Source: a virus. From it: a stretch of 64,000 nt of DNA. This document shows positions 6,864 to 13,819 of this stretch, piece after piece (the stretch's first letter is position 1; every line of letters begins with the position of its first letter). The translations under genes were made by a program, and so were the position numbers. Location of the stretch: the IMG/VR virus record IMGVR_UViG_3300032331_001766, positions 1 to 64,000 of that record. One strand, written 5' to 3'. The notes under the pieces are model-generated. The model searched no databases. It saw only the letters and a list, made by a program, of their open reading frames with translations, and was not told the DNA's origin.

Positions 6864-7384
6864 TAAATATTATAGAAGGCTTTGTATCTGATAAAGAATG
6901 CCAAGAATTATTTGAGCATTATAATTTAAAAATATGGGATGCAGAGGATCCCTTTGTTAAAACAGGTTTTGGGGTTGGCAAAGACGAGGCACTTGATCTG
7001 TACAACAAGGATAATCTGTTATCAGATATTGTAAAAAGAATTGGCACCCACCTATCATCACATTATGGTGAAGATATAGAATTAAAATCATTATTCCATA
7101 GCGTAATGACCCCAGGTGCAGTAAACCCCTTACATTGGGACAATTACATTGAAAATGGTCAAGACGACATATCAACATTGTTTTATTTAAATGAAGATTA
7201 TGTTGGTGGAGAACTGCATTTCCCAAATCAAAACAAAATAATTAAACCCAAAGCTGGAACTTTTATATTTTTTAAAGGGGAAGAAAGTCTTATGCACGAG
7301 GTTAAAGAGGTTATTGAGGGTAATAGGAATGCTTTTGTGGGTTTCTTTTGGCCTACAAGGACAAGAATCTCCATAACCAGCTAA
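6860..7384 (+). CDS. 2OG-Fe(II) oxygenase, prolyl-4-hydroxylase type (copy 1)
   Basis: The 174-residue double-stranded beta-helix enzyme uses Fe(II), O2 and 2-oxoglutarate to hydroxylate a side chain. Iron ligands are His and Asp in LHWDNY and the distal His in MHEVKEV; the Arg of GNRNAF should bind 2-oxoglutarate. The family core LNEDYVGGELHFPNQNKI and the strand KPKAGTFIFF are intact. It starts at TTG, overlapping the previous stop (TTGA). It is one of ten such genes with complete ligands here; the substrate is unknown and could be a proline-rich virion protein. Confidence 0.85.
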   Translation: MINIIEGFVSDKECQELFEHYNLKIWDAEDPFVKTGFGVGKDEALDLYNKDNLLSDIVKRIGTHLSSHYGEDIELKSLFHSVMTPGAVNPLHWDNYIENGQDDISTLFYLNEDYVGGELHFPNQNKIIKPKAGTFIFFKGEESLMHEVKEVIEGNRNAFVGFFWPTRTRISITS

Positions 7385-7400
7385 ATGCTATAATGTATCT

Positions 7401-7430
7401 ATGGATGGACTTCTAGAACCATCTAAATAA
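7401..7430 (+). other. possible nine-residue leader peptide
   Basis: TATAAT (7389-7394) is exactly six bases upstream of ATG-GAT, which encodes MDGLLEPSK and stops. The next real gene has its own AGGAG site 11 bases further. A leaderless micro-ORF before a second, ribosome-bound start could tune translation. It may also be chance. Confidence 0.3.
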
Positions 7431-7451
7431 TAAACCTATAGGAGAAATAAA

Positions 7452-7649
7452 ATGTCAGACGGAAATAACTTAACAGGATTTAACGAAACAAAGCCAGCAG
7501 GATCATCCCCATGGCCAACAGAAAATTACACAGAAGCACCAGCAGCAGCATTTCCTGCACAGGATATGTCAACACAGGGAGCATCTGGAACAACAAATAA
7601 GATGGTTCACACTGCAGCAGAAACATCAGCATTTGGCACAGGAAACTAA
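7452..7649 (+). CDS. small disordered protein
   Basis: The 65 residues are low-complexity, Ala/Thr/Pro/Ser-rich and likely disordered (GSSPWPTENYTEAPAAAFPA). A clear AGGAG site precedes the ATG. The next two small genes follow with minimal gaps, and a terminator ends the group. Role unknown; a virion decoration or linker peptide is possible. Confidence 0.6.
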   Translation: MSDGNNLTGFNETKPAGSSPWPTENYTEAPAAAFPAQDMSTQGASGTTNKMVHTAAETSAFGTGN

Positions 7650-7650
7650 T

Positions 7651-7863
7651 ATGTGTGCAATGTGTGGGTGCGGTAAAGAAGCATTCATGGGAGTAGAACT
7701 TGCTCCACAAAGTATGTATGATGTAGGTGCAACTGGAATTGTTTTACAGCCAGAAATGTTTGGAACAGATTCTATGGACACTCTTGGAACAGAAACTACT
7801 GAAGAAGGATACTTGCATGAATCTTCAGAGCCAAAAGGCCCAATGGGAGAGGACATTGATTAA
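7651..7863 (+). CDS. small cysteine-knuckle protein
   Basis: Start at ATG 7651 is preferred to an upstream TTG inside the previous gene. The protein opens MCAMCGCGKEAFMGVELAP: four clustered cysteines that could hold zinc or an iron-sulphur cluster. The rest is acidic and flexible. The stop overlaps the next ATG. Confidence 0.6.
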   Translation: MCAMCGCGKEAFMGVELAPQSMYDVGATGIVLQPEMFGTDSMDTLGTETTEEGYLHESSEPKGPMGEDID

Positions 7864-8069
7864 TGTCTGAAAACGGTACAGGAATGGCAACTCCACCAAA
7901 TAATCAACCATCTGGTGCGGTAACTTCACAAGAAGCTACACGAAAGAAGCCATCACAAGGTAAGTTTCAATCAGGAATGCGCCCACCAACTAAGATCGAT
8001 ACCAATAAGCATGGCATTCGTAGAGAAACAACTCTAGGCCAAAAAAAGGGAAGACCTAAGAAAGTATAA
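7863..8069 (+). CDS. basic protein with AT-hook-like end
   Basis: The 68-residue basic, disordered protein ends in KKGRPKKV, which matches the AT-hook core (GRP flanked by basic residues) that inserts into AT-rich minor grooves. Its start overlaps the previous gene and a strong terminator follows. DNA binding is inferred from this motif alone. Confidence 0.6.
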   Translation: MSENGTGMATPPNNQPSGAVTSQEATRKKPSQGKFQSGMRPPTKIDTNKHGIRRETTLGQKKGRPKKV

Positions 8070-8082
8070 CTAATTAAAAGTT

Positions 8083-8110
8083 AAGCCCCGTCTTCGGACG
8101 GGGTTTAATT
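8083..8110 (+). terminator. intrinsic terminator with UUCG tetraloop
   Basis: CCCCGTC (8086-8092), loop TTCG, GACGGGG (8097-8103), then TTTAATTATTT. A textbook terminator for the 7452-8069 unit. Confidence 0.9.
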
Positions 8111-8123
8111 ATTTAGGAGAATT

Positions 8124-8222
8124 ATGTGCGGTAGAGTTAACAATGATGGCATAATGCCAGATGTTATAAAGACAATTGATGACGCAATAGATAAGATATT
8201 AGAATTAGATTCTTTTACTTAA
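8124..8222 (+). CDS. 32-residue hypothetical protein
   Basis: An AGGAGA site precedes ATG; the product MCGRVNNDGIMPDVIKTIDD... is short, acidic and helical at its C-terminus. It fills the gap between terminator and next promoter. Low-information sequence; the ribosome binding site is the main support. Confidence 0.45.
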   Translation: MCGRVNNDGIMPDVIKTIDDAIDKILELDSFT

Positions 8223-8225
8223 TCA

Positions 8226-8254
8226 TTGACTATCATATATATAAATTGTATAAT
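8226..8254 (+). promoter_or_regulatory. promoter with leaderless start
   Basis: TTGACT (8226-8231) and TATAAT (8249-8254) are 17 bases apart; ATG follows after seven bases. It drives the group of small genes from 8262. Confidence 0.75.
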
Positions 8255-8261
8255 AGTAAAT

Positions 8262-8456
8262 ATGAGAAAACTAATCGACGGTAGCGAAGTAGAAGAATTT
8301 GAAAAAGCGATAGACTTAACAATACATACAAAAGCTCCAGCGAAATGGCTACTGATCGATTTAGAAACAGGACAAGAATATTTGGGTTCAGACAAGCCGA
8401 ACCTATATGGTAAATGGAAACGGATTAAAGATGCAGTCAAAGGTAAATCTAATTAA
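8262..8456 (+). CDS. hypothetical protein, leaderless
   Basis: The start is the ATG seven bases after the -10 box, not the upstream ATG at 8226, which lies inside the promoter. The 64-residue product (MRKLIDGSEVEEFEKAIDL) includes a KWLLIDLETGQEYLGS beta segment and a basic end. No family recognised. It overlaps the next gene by 26 bases. Confidence 0.6.
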   Translation: MRKLIDGSEVEEFEKAIDLTIHTKAPAKWLLIDLETGQEYLGSDKPNLYGKWKRIKDAVKGKSN

Positions 8457-8580
8457 AGCCTTGATTTGTGGGATTAAAGAACATAAATTAGTAATGGCTG
8501 GAACATGTCCGTTTACTGGATCAACCTATCAGTACTGTGAAAGATGCAGTGCAATGATTCCGATTCAGGTGGCGGTGTGA
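8431..8580 (+). CDS. small cysteine-rich protein
   Basis: The 49-codon frame contains Cys13 plus a C-P-F-T...C-E-R-C arrangement that could form a zinc site (TCPFTGSTYQYCERCSAM). It overlaps the gene before and touches the GTG of the gene after. Unknown function. Confidence 0.5.
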   Translation: MQSKVNLIKALICGIKEHKLVMAGTCPFTGSTYQYCERCSAMIPIQVAV

Positions 8581-8684
8581 AAGAGCCTAAAATAATGAAA
8601 ATGGATTGGCGTCCATTAGGATATTGGCCAGTTTATAAAGATGGAAAACTAACATGGGAAAAGGATCCAGAGAATAATGATTGA
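8577..8684 (+). CDS. 35-residue hypothetical protein
   Basis: GTG at 8577 (or the ATG six codons later) starts a Trp-rich peptide (MDWRPLGYWPVYKDGKLTW). Its end overlaps the next gene by eight bases. Kept because it bridges two overlapping genes in the operon. Confidence 0.45.
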   Translation: MKEPKIMKMDWRPLGYWPVYKDGKLTWEKDPENND

Positions 8685-9021
8685 TTGGTTAGTTAATCGT
8701 ATATTTAGATTTACATCTCTAAGAGAAGCCATCTTTGAAGAAGTACACATGTATGATCATTTGTCTGATGTATTTACTAATTCAGATTTAACAGATATAG
8801 CCTCATGCAGCTGGATGGAAGGTGACATGTGGTATGGCTGGAACTATGATAGTAACGCCAAGCGTTACTACTTTGATGATATTGGAAGCAAATCATTAAT
8901 TGGGCTATGGGAAGACCAATGGCTAAAAGAAGCAGATGAAATTGATCCAGAAAAAAAGATTAATGCATGGGCAAGTGAACAAATTAAAATAGCTAAAGTA
9001 ACTGGAGAGGTGCCTTTCTGA
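8677..9021 (+). CDS. hypothetical protein
   Basis: The 114-residue protein is rich in Trp, Asp and Glu (CSWMEGDMWYGWNYDSNAKR; GLWEDQWLKEADEIDPEKK). The start overlaps the previous gene and the stop overlaps the next start (TGATG). No domain recognised. Confidence 0.6.
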   Translation: MIDWLVNRIFRFTSLREAIFEEVHMYDHLSDVFTNSDLTDIASCSWMEGDMWYGWNYDSNAKRYYFDDIGSKSLIGLWEDQWLKEADEIDPEKKINAWASEQIKIAKVTGEVPF

Positions 9022-9302
9022 TGTGGTCATATGTATTAGCAGCAATTGGAGTAACAGGCATATTCTTTGTTGGGCGGAAGACCATATGGGGATGGCTAAT
9101 CCTACTTACCAATGAATGTATCTGGATAGCATATGCTCTGGCTACAAAACAATATGGATTTATTCTAATGGCTACAGCTTATTCAGCAGTTTATATTAAA
9201 TCATTTATTGGATGGCGTAAAGAAGATCAAATACCTATAGTCTCACAATATGAGATGAATACACATGGACAGATAGATCATAGATATATTAGGATTGATT
9301 AA
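9021..9302 (+). CDS. small membrane protein, weakly PnuC-like
   Basis: Three hydrophobic stretches (residues 3-18, 23-40, 46-62) with WGWLILLTNECIWIAYALAT recall a fragment of PnuC-type nicotinamide riboside transporters (Trp-rich spans), but at 93 residues it is far shorter than PnuC (about 230). A WRKEDQIP cytoplasmic tail follows. Similar small membrane proteins occur in actinophages. Transport activity is not established. Confidence 0.55.
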   Translation: MWSYVLAAIGVTGIFFVGRKTIWGWLILLTNECIWIAYALATKQYGFILMATAYSAVYIKSFIGWRKEDQIPIVSQYEMNTHGQIDHRYIRID

Positions 9303-9811
9303 TGAAAGCAATCAAGATTGATGAGAATGTTTATGAGATTAAAAACTTCTTAAACCATCATGAGATTACAGCAATAAGAGAATATCTGTCTAAGCTAAAA
9401 GAGCATGATTGGCTAGAGTCTAAAGATAACTGGAACAAAAGAATGGCACCATTGTCAGGCTATCCTTTAGATCAGATCAATAACAGATTTAACTCAATAT
9501 TTATAGATGGCAACATTGATGGATTCAGTATGGTGATAAGACACCTAACTGGTGATAGAATGAGTAGTCATAGGGATAATGGAAGCAACCCTACTATTAA
9601 TTGGGGCGCAGTCATATATTTAAATAATGATTACCTTGGCGGTGAGATCTATTATCCTGAATTAGATATAGTACATAAACCAGACCCAGGATCAATGTTA
9701 CTACACGGAGGAAGCGTAGAACACGGAGTCTATAAGGTAGAAGAAGGCATTAAGTATATTATGACTAACTTTATACATAATGGTTATATAGACCCTAATA
9801 TATTAAATTAG
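9302..9811 (+). CDS. 2OG-Fe(II) oxygenase (copy 2)
   Basis: The 169-residue enzyme shows iron ligands in SSHRDNG (His, Asp) and VEHGVYKV (His). The 2-oxoglutarate anchor is Lys (EEGIKYIMTNF), as in collagen-type prolyl-4-hydroxylases. Core: LNNDYLGGEIYYPELDI and KPDPGSMLLH. It ends the 8262-9811 operon, with overlapping start. Its sequence differs enough from copy 1 to suggest a different target or separate acquisition. Confidence 0.85.
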   Translation: MKAIKIDENVYEIKNFLNHHEITAIREYLSKLKEHDWLESKDNWNKRMAPLSGYPLDQINNRFNSIFIDGNIDGFSMVIRHLTGDRMSSHRDNGSNPTINWGAVIYLNNDYLGGEIYYPELDIVHKPDPGSMLLHGGSVEHGVYKVEEGIKYIMTNFIHNGYIDPNILN

Positions 9812-9857
9812 CTCGCAATTAGTGAAGCGAAAAGTGCGGCGGTAGAGAGAAGGAAAA

Positions 9858-10037
9858 ATGTCAGTACCTGACACAACAACATGTCCCATATGCTATTGTA
9901 TAATCAATATGGAATTCATGTTTAGGCATATAGAATATCACCAGGAAGCAGGGGAAATAGCCCCACCAGAGCCAGAATATGATCCAGATATGGATGACCC
10001 ATTTGGTGATGGGAATCTGATCCACGAGGACTTTTAG
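9858..10037 (+). CDS. C2H2-like zinc-finger protein
   Basis: The 59-residue protein begins MSVPDTTTCPICYC and has FRHIEYHQEAG, giving CPIC-X14-HxxxxH, a plausible C2H2 finger. An acidic Pro-rich tail follows. AGAAGGAAAA upstream is the ribosome binding site. Confidence 0.6.
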   Translation: MSVPDTTTCPICYCIINMEFMFRHIEYHQEAGEIAPPEPEYDPDMDDPFGDGNLIHEDF

Positions 10038-10045
10038 GGGCGGAA

Positions 10046-10213
10046 ATGAGTAAACAGTATCTAGATTATATAAGGGAGAAAAATAAAAGAATGAAGTCTA
10101 TTTGTGCCCAATGTAAGAAAGAATATAAGGATAAAGAGTTAGATATAATGGCTATAGGCGAAAGGATATTCTTTGCTTGCCCTGAATGTATAGAGCAGTT
10201 GAGTAAGAAGTAA
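10046..10213 (+). CDS. zinc-ribbon protein
   Basis: The 55-residue basic protein has CAQC and CPEC knuckles 21 residues apart, a two-knuckle zinc ribbon. GGCGGAA before the ATG is a weak ribosome binding site. Role unknown. Confidence 0.6.
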   Translation: MSKQYLDYIREKNKRMKSICAQCKKEYKDKELDIMAIGERIFFACPECIEQLSKK

Positions 10214-10227
10214 GGTATAATAGAATT

Positions 10228-10461
10228 ATGGATAACATTGAATTAACTGATGAAGAGATCTCAAAGACATATATCTCTGATGACGAGCATTTAGATAAAT
10301 GGAACAATATGGAGAAGGCTTGCTGGAGCGGATATAAGCAGGTTGGTATGAAAGATAAGAACGGTAAGAAAGTCCCTAATTGTGTGCCTGTAAATAAGGC
10401 AACGGGGGAACCAGAAGAAGTTAAATCCTGGGACGGTATCTTTAGACCTAGGAAGAAGTAA
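10228..10461 (+). CDS. phage protein with GYKQVGMK motif
   Basis: The 77-residue protein contains CWSGYKQVGMKDKNGKK and VPNCVP, a short module common in phage proteins, often attached to virion-associated ones. Leaderless start: TATAAT six bases before the ATG. The acidic N-terminus and basic RPRKK end suggest a docking protein. No enzymatic residues seen. Confidence 0.65.
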   Translation: MDNIELTDEEISKTYISDDEHLDKWNNMEKACWSGYKQVGMKDKNGKKVPNCVPVNKATGEPEEVKSWDGIFRPRKK

Positions 10462-10462
10462 T

Positions 10463-10630
10463 ATGGGTATACTAGATAACCTAGAAGCCTATATAGACAT
10501 TGATCCAAAAGACGAGAAATGTCACTATTGCACACATAAGGCTAAATACACAGATGTTGCTGAAATAGCTAAACAAGGCTATGCAGTCATAGGTGTATGT
10601 CAATGCCACTATGTGCAAGATGTAAGTTAA
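10463..10630 (+). CDS. cysteine/histidine-rich small protein
   Basis: The 55 residues carry CHYCTHKAKY and GVCQCHYV, enough ligands for one zinc. ATG is one base past the previous stop, so it is probably translated by coupling. Confidence 0.55.
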   Translation: MGILDNLEAYIDIDPKDEKCHYCTHKAKYTDVAEIAKQGYAVIGVCQCHYVQDVS

Positions 10631-10642
10631 GGCGGGAACAAA

Positions 10643-10825
10643 ATGATAACTTTATTACTAATAGCCATTACATGGTATATAACTAAGCTATATTACACAA
10701 GGTCATTTACCCTTGATATAGAACAATCTGATCTAATTAAAGCAACATGTGCTAAGTGTGCTCGATCAGGATATATTAGTCCAGATAACCTACGTGCTCC
10801 ATACTACTGCATCTCCTGTAAATAG
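10643..10825 (+). CDS. membrane-anchored zinc-ribbon protein
   Basis: An N-terminal hydrophobic span (MITLLLIAITWYI) is joined to a CAKC...CISC zinc ribbon at the C-terminus. At 60 residues it resembles the 3099 gene in design. It is the last + strand gene before the convergent non-coding junction. Confidence 0.6.
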   Translation: MITLLLIAITWYITKLYYTRSFTLDIEQSDLIKATCAKCARSGYISPDNLRAPYYCISCK

Positions 10826-11188
10826 AGCACAAAAGCACTTAACTCCTATATCCCCCCGCATTTAAACATGCCTTAGAAAGCCTCACAAGGCTTTATTTGA
10901 CCCATTCTAGAGAAGATCTACCATATGAATGACTATTAATTCATGTCCAATTACTATCTATTTGTCGACATAAAGATATATGTGTAATTGAGCGAGTTCC
11001 CTTATGCTCCATTTAGCTCCACTCTGCACCACTTTAGACATGCATGCATATTTGGAGAGAATTGTCAATGATATTGTCGACATTTGCTCCAGAATATGGC
11101 AGAAATTTTGACTAAATTCCTGGACATTCTGCACAATTTTGTCTAATATGTATATGATTCTATATAGATTTGTCGACATTTCTATGCA

Positions 11189-11286
11189 AATTTCAGGGAT
11201 TTTGTCAAGCCCTTCGTAAATAGAAAAATTCGCCCACAATTTCAGGGATTTTTTTTGATCTGTCGTAAATAGAAAATTTGGCCCTC
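11189..11286 (-). repeat. 49-bp tandem direct repeat, two copies
   Basis: Each copy carries AATTTCAGGGATTTT, then after 16 bases from GGG, CGTAAATAGAAAA and GCCC. The copies begin at 11189 and 11238, exactly 49 bases apart. The GGG-N16-CGTAA core recurs at six further sites across the - strand region, always in the same orientation. Confidence 0.75.
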
Positions 11287-11303
11287 ATTCCCACACATAC
11301 AAA

Positions 11304-11335
11304 AAATCCACAGGCTGTGGAAAACCTGTGGATAA
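11304..11335. repeat. inverted DnaA-box-like pair (site 1)
   Basis: AAATCCACA (11304-11312) and TGTGGATAA (11327-11335). The second is the reverse complement of the DnaA box TTATCCACA. The 23-base offset is identical at 17841 and 19690. Confidence 0.65.
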
Positions 11336-11389
11336 TTTGGGCTACATATGTTTATCTATATAGCTCTTAGCATTCTCTTCTCATATATG

Positions 11390-11737
11390 CTATTTAAATG
11401 GATTAGATTCTTCCTTCCAACCAAAGGTTGAATTTCTAATCGGTTCCGCCCGTTTTACTTTATAAGTATCACGATTAGGAAGTTTGATTGAGTCGAAGGT
11501 ATGTCTATCTTGTAGTATCTTGATGTAATTGTTTAGTTCTTTAGCGAGGGCTACGCCTTCGCTCTCTACTTCTCTTACTGAGATAGTTCTGATGATTTGA
11601 GCAACCATTTCCATTACTCTGTCCATTGTGTAGATAGGCTGGTTTGAGAGTAGTCTTGCAATAACCGCTGGATTAAACCAATGGCTTTCAACTGCGTTAG
11701 CGATGTCATCTGCCAACTTTTGTTCTACTGATTTCAT
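11390..11737 (-). CDS. hypothetical early protein
   Basis: The start at 11737 (MKSVEQKLADDI) follows a GGCGGA site; the longer frame to 11776 would begin inside the -10 box. The 115-residue helical protein (DRVMEMVAQIIRTISVREVE) ends in a basic/aromatic segment (FGWKEESNPFK). It is the last gene of the - strand block. No family recognised. Confidence 0.65.
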   Translation of the reverse strand: MKSVEQKLADDIANAVESHWFNPAVIARLLSNQPIYTMDRVMEMVAQIIRTISVREVESEGVALAKELNNYIKILQDRHTFDSIKLPNRDTYKVKRAEPIRNSTFGWKEESNPFK

Positions 11738-11766
11738 TTGTCCGCCTTCCGCCTTGGTAACTACTG

Positions 11767-11795
11767 ATTGTATCAAAAAATGTGGGGAAGGTCAA
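11767..11795 (-). promoter_or_regulatory. promoter of the 11737 gene
   Basis: Read on the - strand: TTGACC (11795-11790), 17 bases, TACAAT (11772-11767). It sits 30 bases before the start codon. Confidence 0.65.
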
Positions 11796-11834
11796 TAACT
11801 GCAATGCCCTTGACCCTCCCCAACCCTATTGGAT

Positions 11835-11981
11835 CTACTTCTTTGCGTTAGGTGTTTCTGCAGTGAAGGTTACGCCCTTTTGGACTGCCTCCTGCAATGC
11901 GACCTTAGCTGCTCCTGAGAAGCGACCACGTGCACCAACTGTGATGCCTTGCTGCTTTAGATATTCACGCTTTGTTGTCAT
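11835..11981 (-). CDS. Lsr2-type small DNA-binding protein
   Basis: The 48 residues (MTTKREYLKQQGITVGARGR then FSGAAKVALQEA) match the C-terminal DNA-binding domain of Lsr2, where an RGR loop enters the AT-rich minor groove. The dimerisation domain is missing, so it cannot bridge DNA like full Lsr2 and may compete with the host protein. A GAAAGGATATAAA leader gives strong initiation, and a consensus promoter (TTTACA, 17 bases, TATAAT at 12018-12013) lies upstream. Confidence 0.7.
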   Translation of the reverse strand: MTTKREYLKQQGITVGARGRFSGAAKVALQEAVQKGVTFTAETPNAKK

Positions 11982-12012
11982 TTTATATCCTTTCAAGATA
12001 TGGTTTGAGTTA

Positions 12013-12041
12013 ATTATAGCAACTTTTCACGGGATTGTAAA
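12013..12041 (-). promoter_or_regulatory. promoter of the Lsr2-like gene
   Basis: TTTACA (12041-12036) and TATAAT (12018-12013) with 17-base spacing on the - strand. It overlaps a GGG-N15-CGTAA element (12031-12053), so a factor bound there could block or assist polymerase. Confidence 0.7.
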
Positions 12042-12074
12042 TAGCTACCGTAAGCCAATTTTTTGGCCCCTATA

Positions 12075-12233
12075 TTAAATTGTCTTTGCTAGCTTATCTT
12101 TAATTAGTTTTTGCTTTTCTCGCCATTTCTGCCAATGATTAATCCATTTGATCTCTACATCGACTTCTGGAGGACATTCAACAACTGTCGCTACTCCTCC
12201 AACTAATTCAATTACTACTTTATACTGAGCCAT
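12075..12233 (-). CDS. small hypothetical protein
   Basis: The 52-residue frame starts MAQYKVVIELVGGVATVVE, a beta pair, and ends in a Lys-rich helix. It overlaps the upstream gene by 14 bases in another frame, as expected in a compact early operon. Confidence 0.55.
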   Translation of the reverse strand: MAQYKVVIELVGGVATVVECPPEVDVEIKWINHWQKWREKQKLIKDKLAKTI

Positions 12234-12360
12234 GTACATCTATTCTATCTTTAATTAACTTAGAGATAATGTTATGTGCCTCAATGTTTTCTGTTTCGGA
12301 CCCACCCCAAAGGAGCTTTTGTGCTGTATTCAATTGATCATTGATGTACTTGTCACTCAT
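12220..12360 (-). CDS. small hypothetical protein
   Basis: The 46-residue helical protein (MSDKYINDQLNTAQKLLWGG) overlaps genes on both sides. No family recognised; support comes from the chain of overlapping starts and stops. Confidence 0.5.
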   Translation of the reverse strand: MSDKYINDQLNTAQKLLWGGSETENIEAHNIISKLIKDRIDVHGSV

Positions 12361-12691
12361 CTTCATCTTCGTCCTCATCTTCTTCATCCTCTAGGTCGTC
12401 AATACTTTTGACGTGACCTTTTTCAACCAGGTAATCCATAATTAGTTCATCTAATGTTTCGGGACCAAACTCTATTGTAAATCCTGGGTGGAAGGAATCT
12501 GATAGATAACTCACAAGGATGTCATCTAATGGATTAACTATGATGTACTCACTCAAATCAATCTGTGTGATGTAATCATAAAACCACCAGTCAATTAAAC
12601 TTGGTCGACCAAACTCTTTTGTATATCTAGTTAGTTTGCCATTGATTTCTGCAATCATGGCTCCTGCTTCATATGCCCGTGCTTTATCCAT
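12353..12691 (-). CDS. hypothetical protein with acidic tail
   Basis: MDK at 12691 is preferred because it overlaps the upstream stop. The 112-residue product has a mixed fold and then a run of Asp/Glu (DDLEDEEDEDEDEDE). Such tails may mimic DNA or bind basic proteins. Function unknown. Confidence 0.6.
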   Translation of the reverse strand: MDKARAYEAGAMIAEINGKLTRYTKEFGRPSLIDWWFYDYITQIDLSEYIIVNPLDDILVSYLSDSFHPGFTIEFGPETLDELIMDYLVEKGHVKSIDDLEDEEDEDEDEDE

Positions 12692-12962
12692 TGTCCCGTG
12701 CTCCAATCGCAAACGATAGTTGATATGTTAGTTCATACAGCGCTACCAAGGCGTCTAGGTGCCCTTCACATTCTGTGCGGACCATAGAGTCCATTGCCTC
12801 TTCGGTTTCTTCTTCACGTACAATTGCGTCTGCAAGTTCTTGCTCGGCAATTAGCATTAGGTTTTTTAGTTCACCGTGGATAATGTCAAGGCCTGAGACC
12901 CCAGCATTAACCATACGTTGTAAATGGGGCGGGAGCCCAATATCTTCTGCAGTCATATTCAT
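12684..12962 (-). CDS. hypothetical helical protein
   Basis: The 92-residue, Glu-rich helical protein (QELADAIVREEETEEAMDSM) starts after an AAAGGG site in TAATG overlap with the previous gene. A TGTCAG-type promoter (12987-13008) lies inside the 3' end of that previous gene, 25 bases before this start, so this gene can be transcribed on its own. Confidence 0.6.
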   Translation of the reverse strand: MNMTAEDIGLPPHLQRMVNAGVSGLDIIHGELKNLMLIAEQELADAIVREEETEEAMDSMVRTECEGHLDALVALYELTYQLSFAIGARDNG

Positions 12963-13279
12963 TAGTATACCCTTTCGTTGTCATTCATTATATCAGTTGC
13001 CACTGACAATATATGCTCTAGTGCATTTATAGCACCTTCATAATAAGCATCTGACTCATAGTACTCATCTTCTTGAATAGGGATGTCATTGTTAGCATCT
13101 TCCATATCTTGGATTAGAGATAACCTGTGAAGTTTAATATATTCTAGGAACGTAGAAGACTTTGTTTCTATTTTATTATATTCCTCTTGGTCACATTTAT
13201 AGCATGTAACATTTTCATCCTCCGTATAAAGCATTCCTGCCCCACAGGAGGCACACCATGATTGGTCACGCATTCCCAT
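12962..13279 (-). CDS. zinc-ribbon N-terminal protein
   Basis: CASC and CYKC knuckles (residues 9-12 and 26-29) form a zinc ribbon; the rest is acidic and helical. It is 105 residues. Its C-terminal codons (ILSVATDIM) also encode the TGTCAG promoter of the next gene. Partner unknown. Confidence 0.65.
   Translation of the reverse strand: MGMRDQSWCASCGAGMLYTEDENVTCYKCDQEEYNKIETKSSTFLEYIKLHRLSLIQDMEDANNDIPIQEDEYYESDAYYEGAINALEHILSVATDIMNDNERVY
12987..13008 (-). promoter_or_regulatory. TGTCAG-type promoter 1 (inside a CDS)
   Basis: TGTCAG (13008-13003), 10 bases, TATAAT (12992-12987). It lies in the end of the 12962-13279 gene. Confidence 0.65.
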
Positions 13280-13455
13280 TAGTCAAAATACCCTTCTGCC
13301 CATAGTCCTTGAAGAAAGTCATTTGTCTTTAACAAACCTTCAACTAAGGGGTCCTTGTCTATTTGTTCCACATCTGATTTTAAGATATAAAACAATTTAG
13401 CATCGTGCACGGCATTAGACATCTGATCGATGTCATCTTTAGTGTAACCTAACAT
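13279..13455 (-). CDS. small acidic hypothetical protein
   Basis: The 58-residue protein (MLGYTKDDIDQMSNAVHDAK) is helical with a tail ending WAEGYFD. The stop overlaps the next ATG region, and the start lies within the end of the upstream gene. Confidence 0.55.
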   Translation of the reverse strand: MLGYTKDDIDQMSNAVHDAKLFYILKSDVEQIDKDPLVEGLLKTNDFLQGLWAEGYFD

Positions 13456-13595
13456 TCTATTGCCTCCATGTATTTAATCATAGTGTTGAGTGTTATGTGA
13501 ATATAACAATCACAATCATCTGATGTGTCTCTGTCATCAAAATGTGCCAAGTTGTCATCATACATATAATCAATTAGTTCCTGTGTAGTAATCAT
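13449..13595 (-). CDS. small acidic hypothetical protein
   Basis: The 48 residues begin MITTQELIDYMYDDNLAHF and carry DDCDCYIH, a possible metal-binding patch. It overlaps both neighbours by a few bases. Confidence 0.55.
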   Translation of the reverse strand: MITTQELIDYMYDDNLAHFDDRDTSDDCDCYIHITLNTMIKYMEAIEC

Positions 13596-13819
13596 TCTTC
13601 CTCACATTCTAAATAGTATTGGTCGCCTGCTTTTAAATCATAGAACTGATTAAATCTACCTTTTAAGTAATTGTTATCTGACATTTCTGCAAATCTAAAA
13701 TCTGCAAATAGTTGGCCTTCATCTAAATTAGAATTAACCCAATCCTCCACTAGCATTTCGCCAATCTCAGAATATGTAGCATCTATTACCATTTGGTTTT
13801 CATTTTCCAAGAAACTCAT
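13592..13819 (-). CDS. hypothetical protein
   Basis: The 75-residue acidic protein (MSFLENENQMVIDATYSEIG) has an AAAGGCGGAGG ribosome binding site and overlaps the upstream DUF1281-like gene by 20 bases. Promoter 2 (13859-13880), inside that gene, should transcribe it separately. Confidence 0.6.
   Translation of the reverse strand: MSFLENENQMVIDATYSEIGEMLVEDWVNSNLDEGQLFADFRFAEMSDNNYLKGRFNQFYDLKAGDQYYLECEEE

Larger units (their letters stand above)
10826..11389 (+). other. 564-bp non-coding convergent junction with repeats
   Basis: No convincing gene. It holds three copies of the palindrome-centred TTGTCGACAT (10962, 11074, 11170), a 49-bp tandem direct repeat (from 11189 and 11238), a DnaA-box-like inverted pair (11304-11335), and a promoter-like TGTCGA-N10-TAGAAT on the - strand (11157-11178). 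AT-rich. Candidate roles: replication origin, operator array or a short regulatory RNA. The 93-codon - strand frame over it shows no ribosome binding site and crosses the repeats, so I do not call it. Confidence 0.55.

Noticed and set aside
10958-11239. 93-residue - strand ORF in the convergent junction
   Set aside because: It crosses both tandem repeats and the TTGTCGACAT palindromes and has no ribosome binding site; composition looks non-coding.
10826-11389. attP or integrase site
   Set aside because: No integrase or tRNA-end repeat is present in the window.
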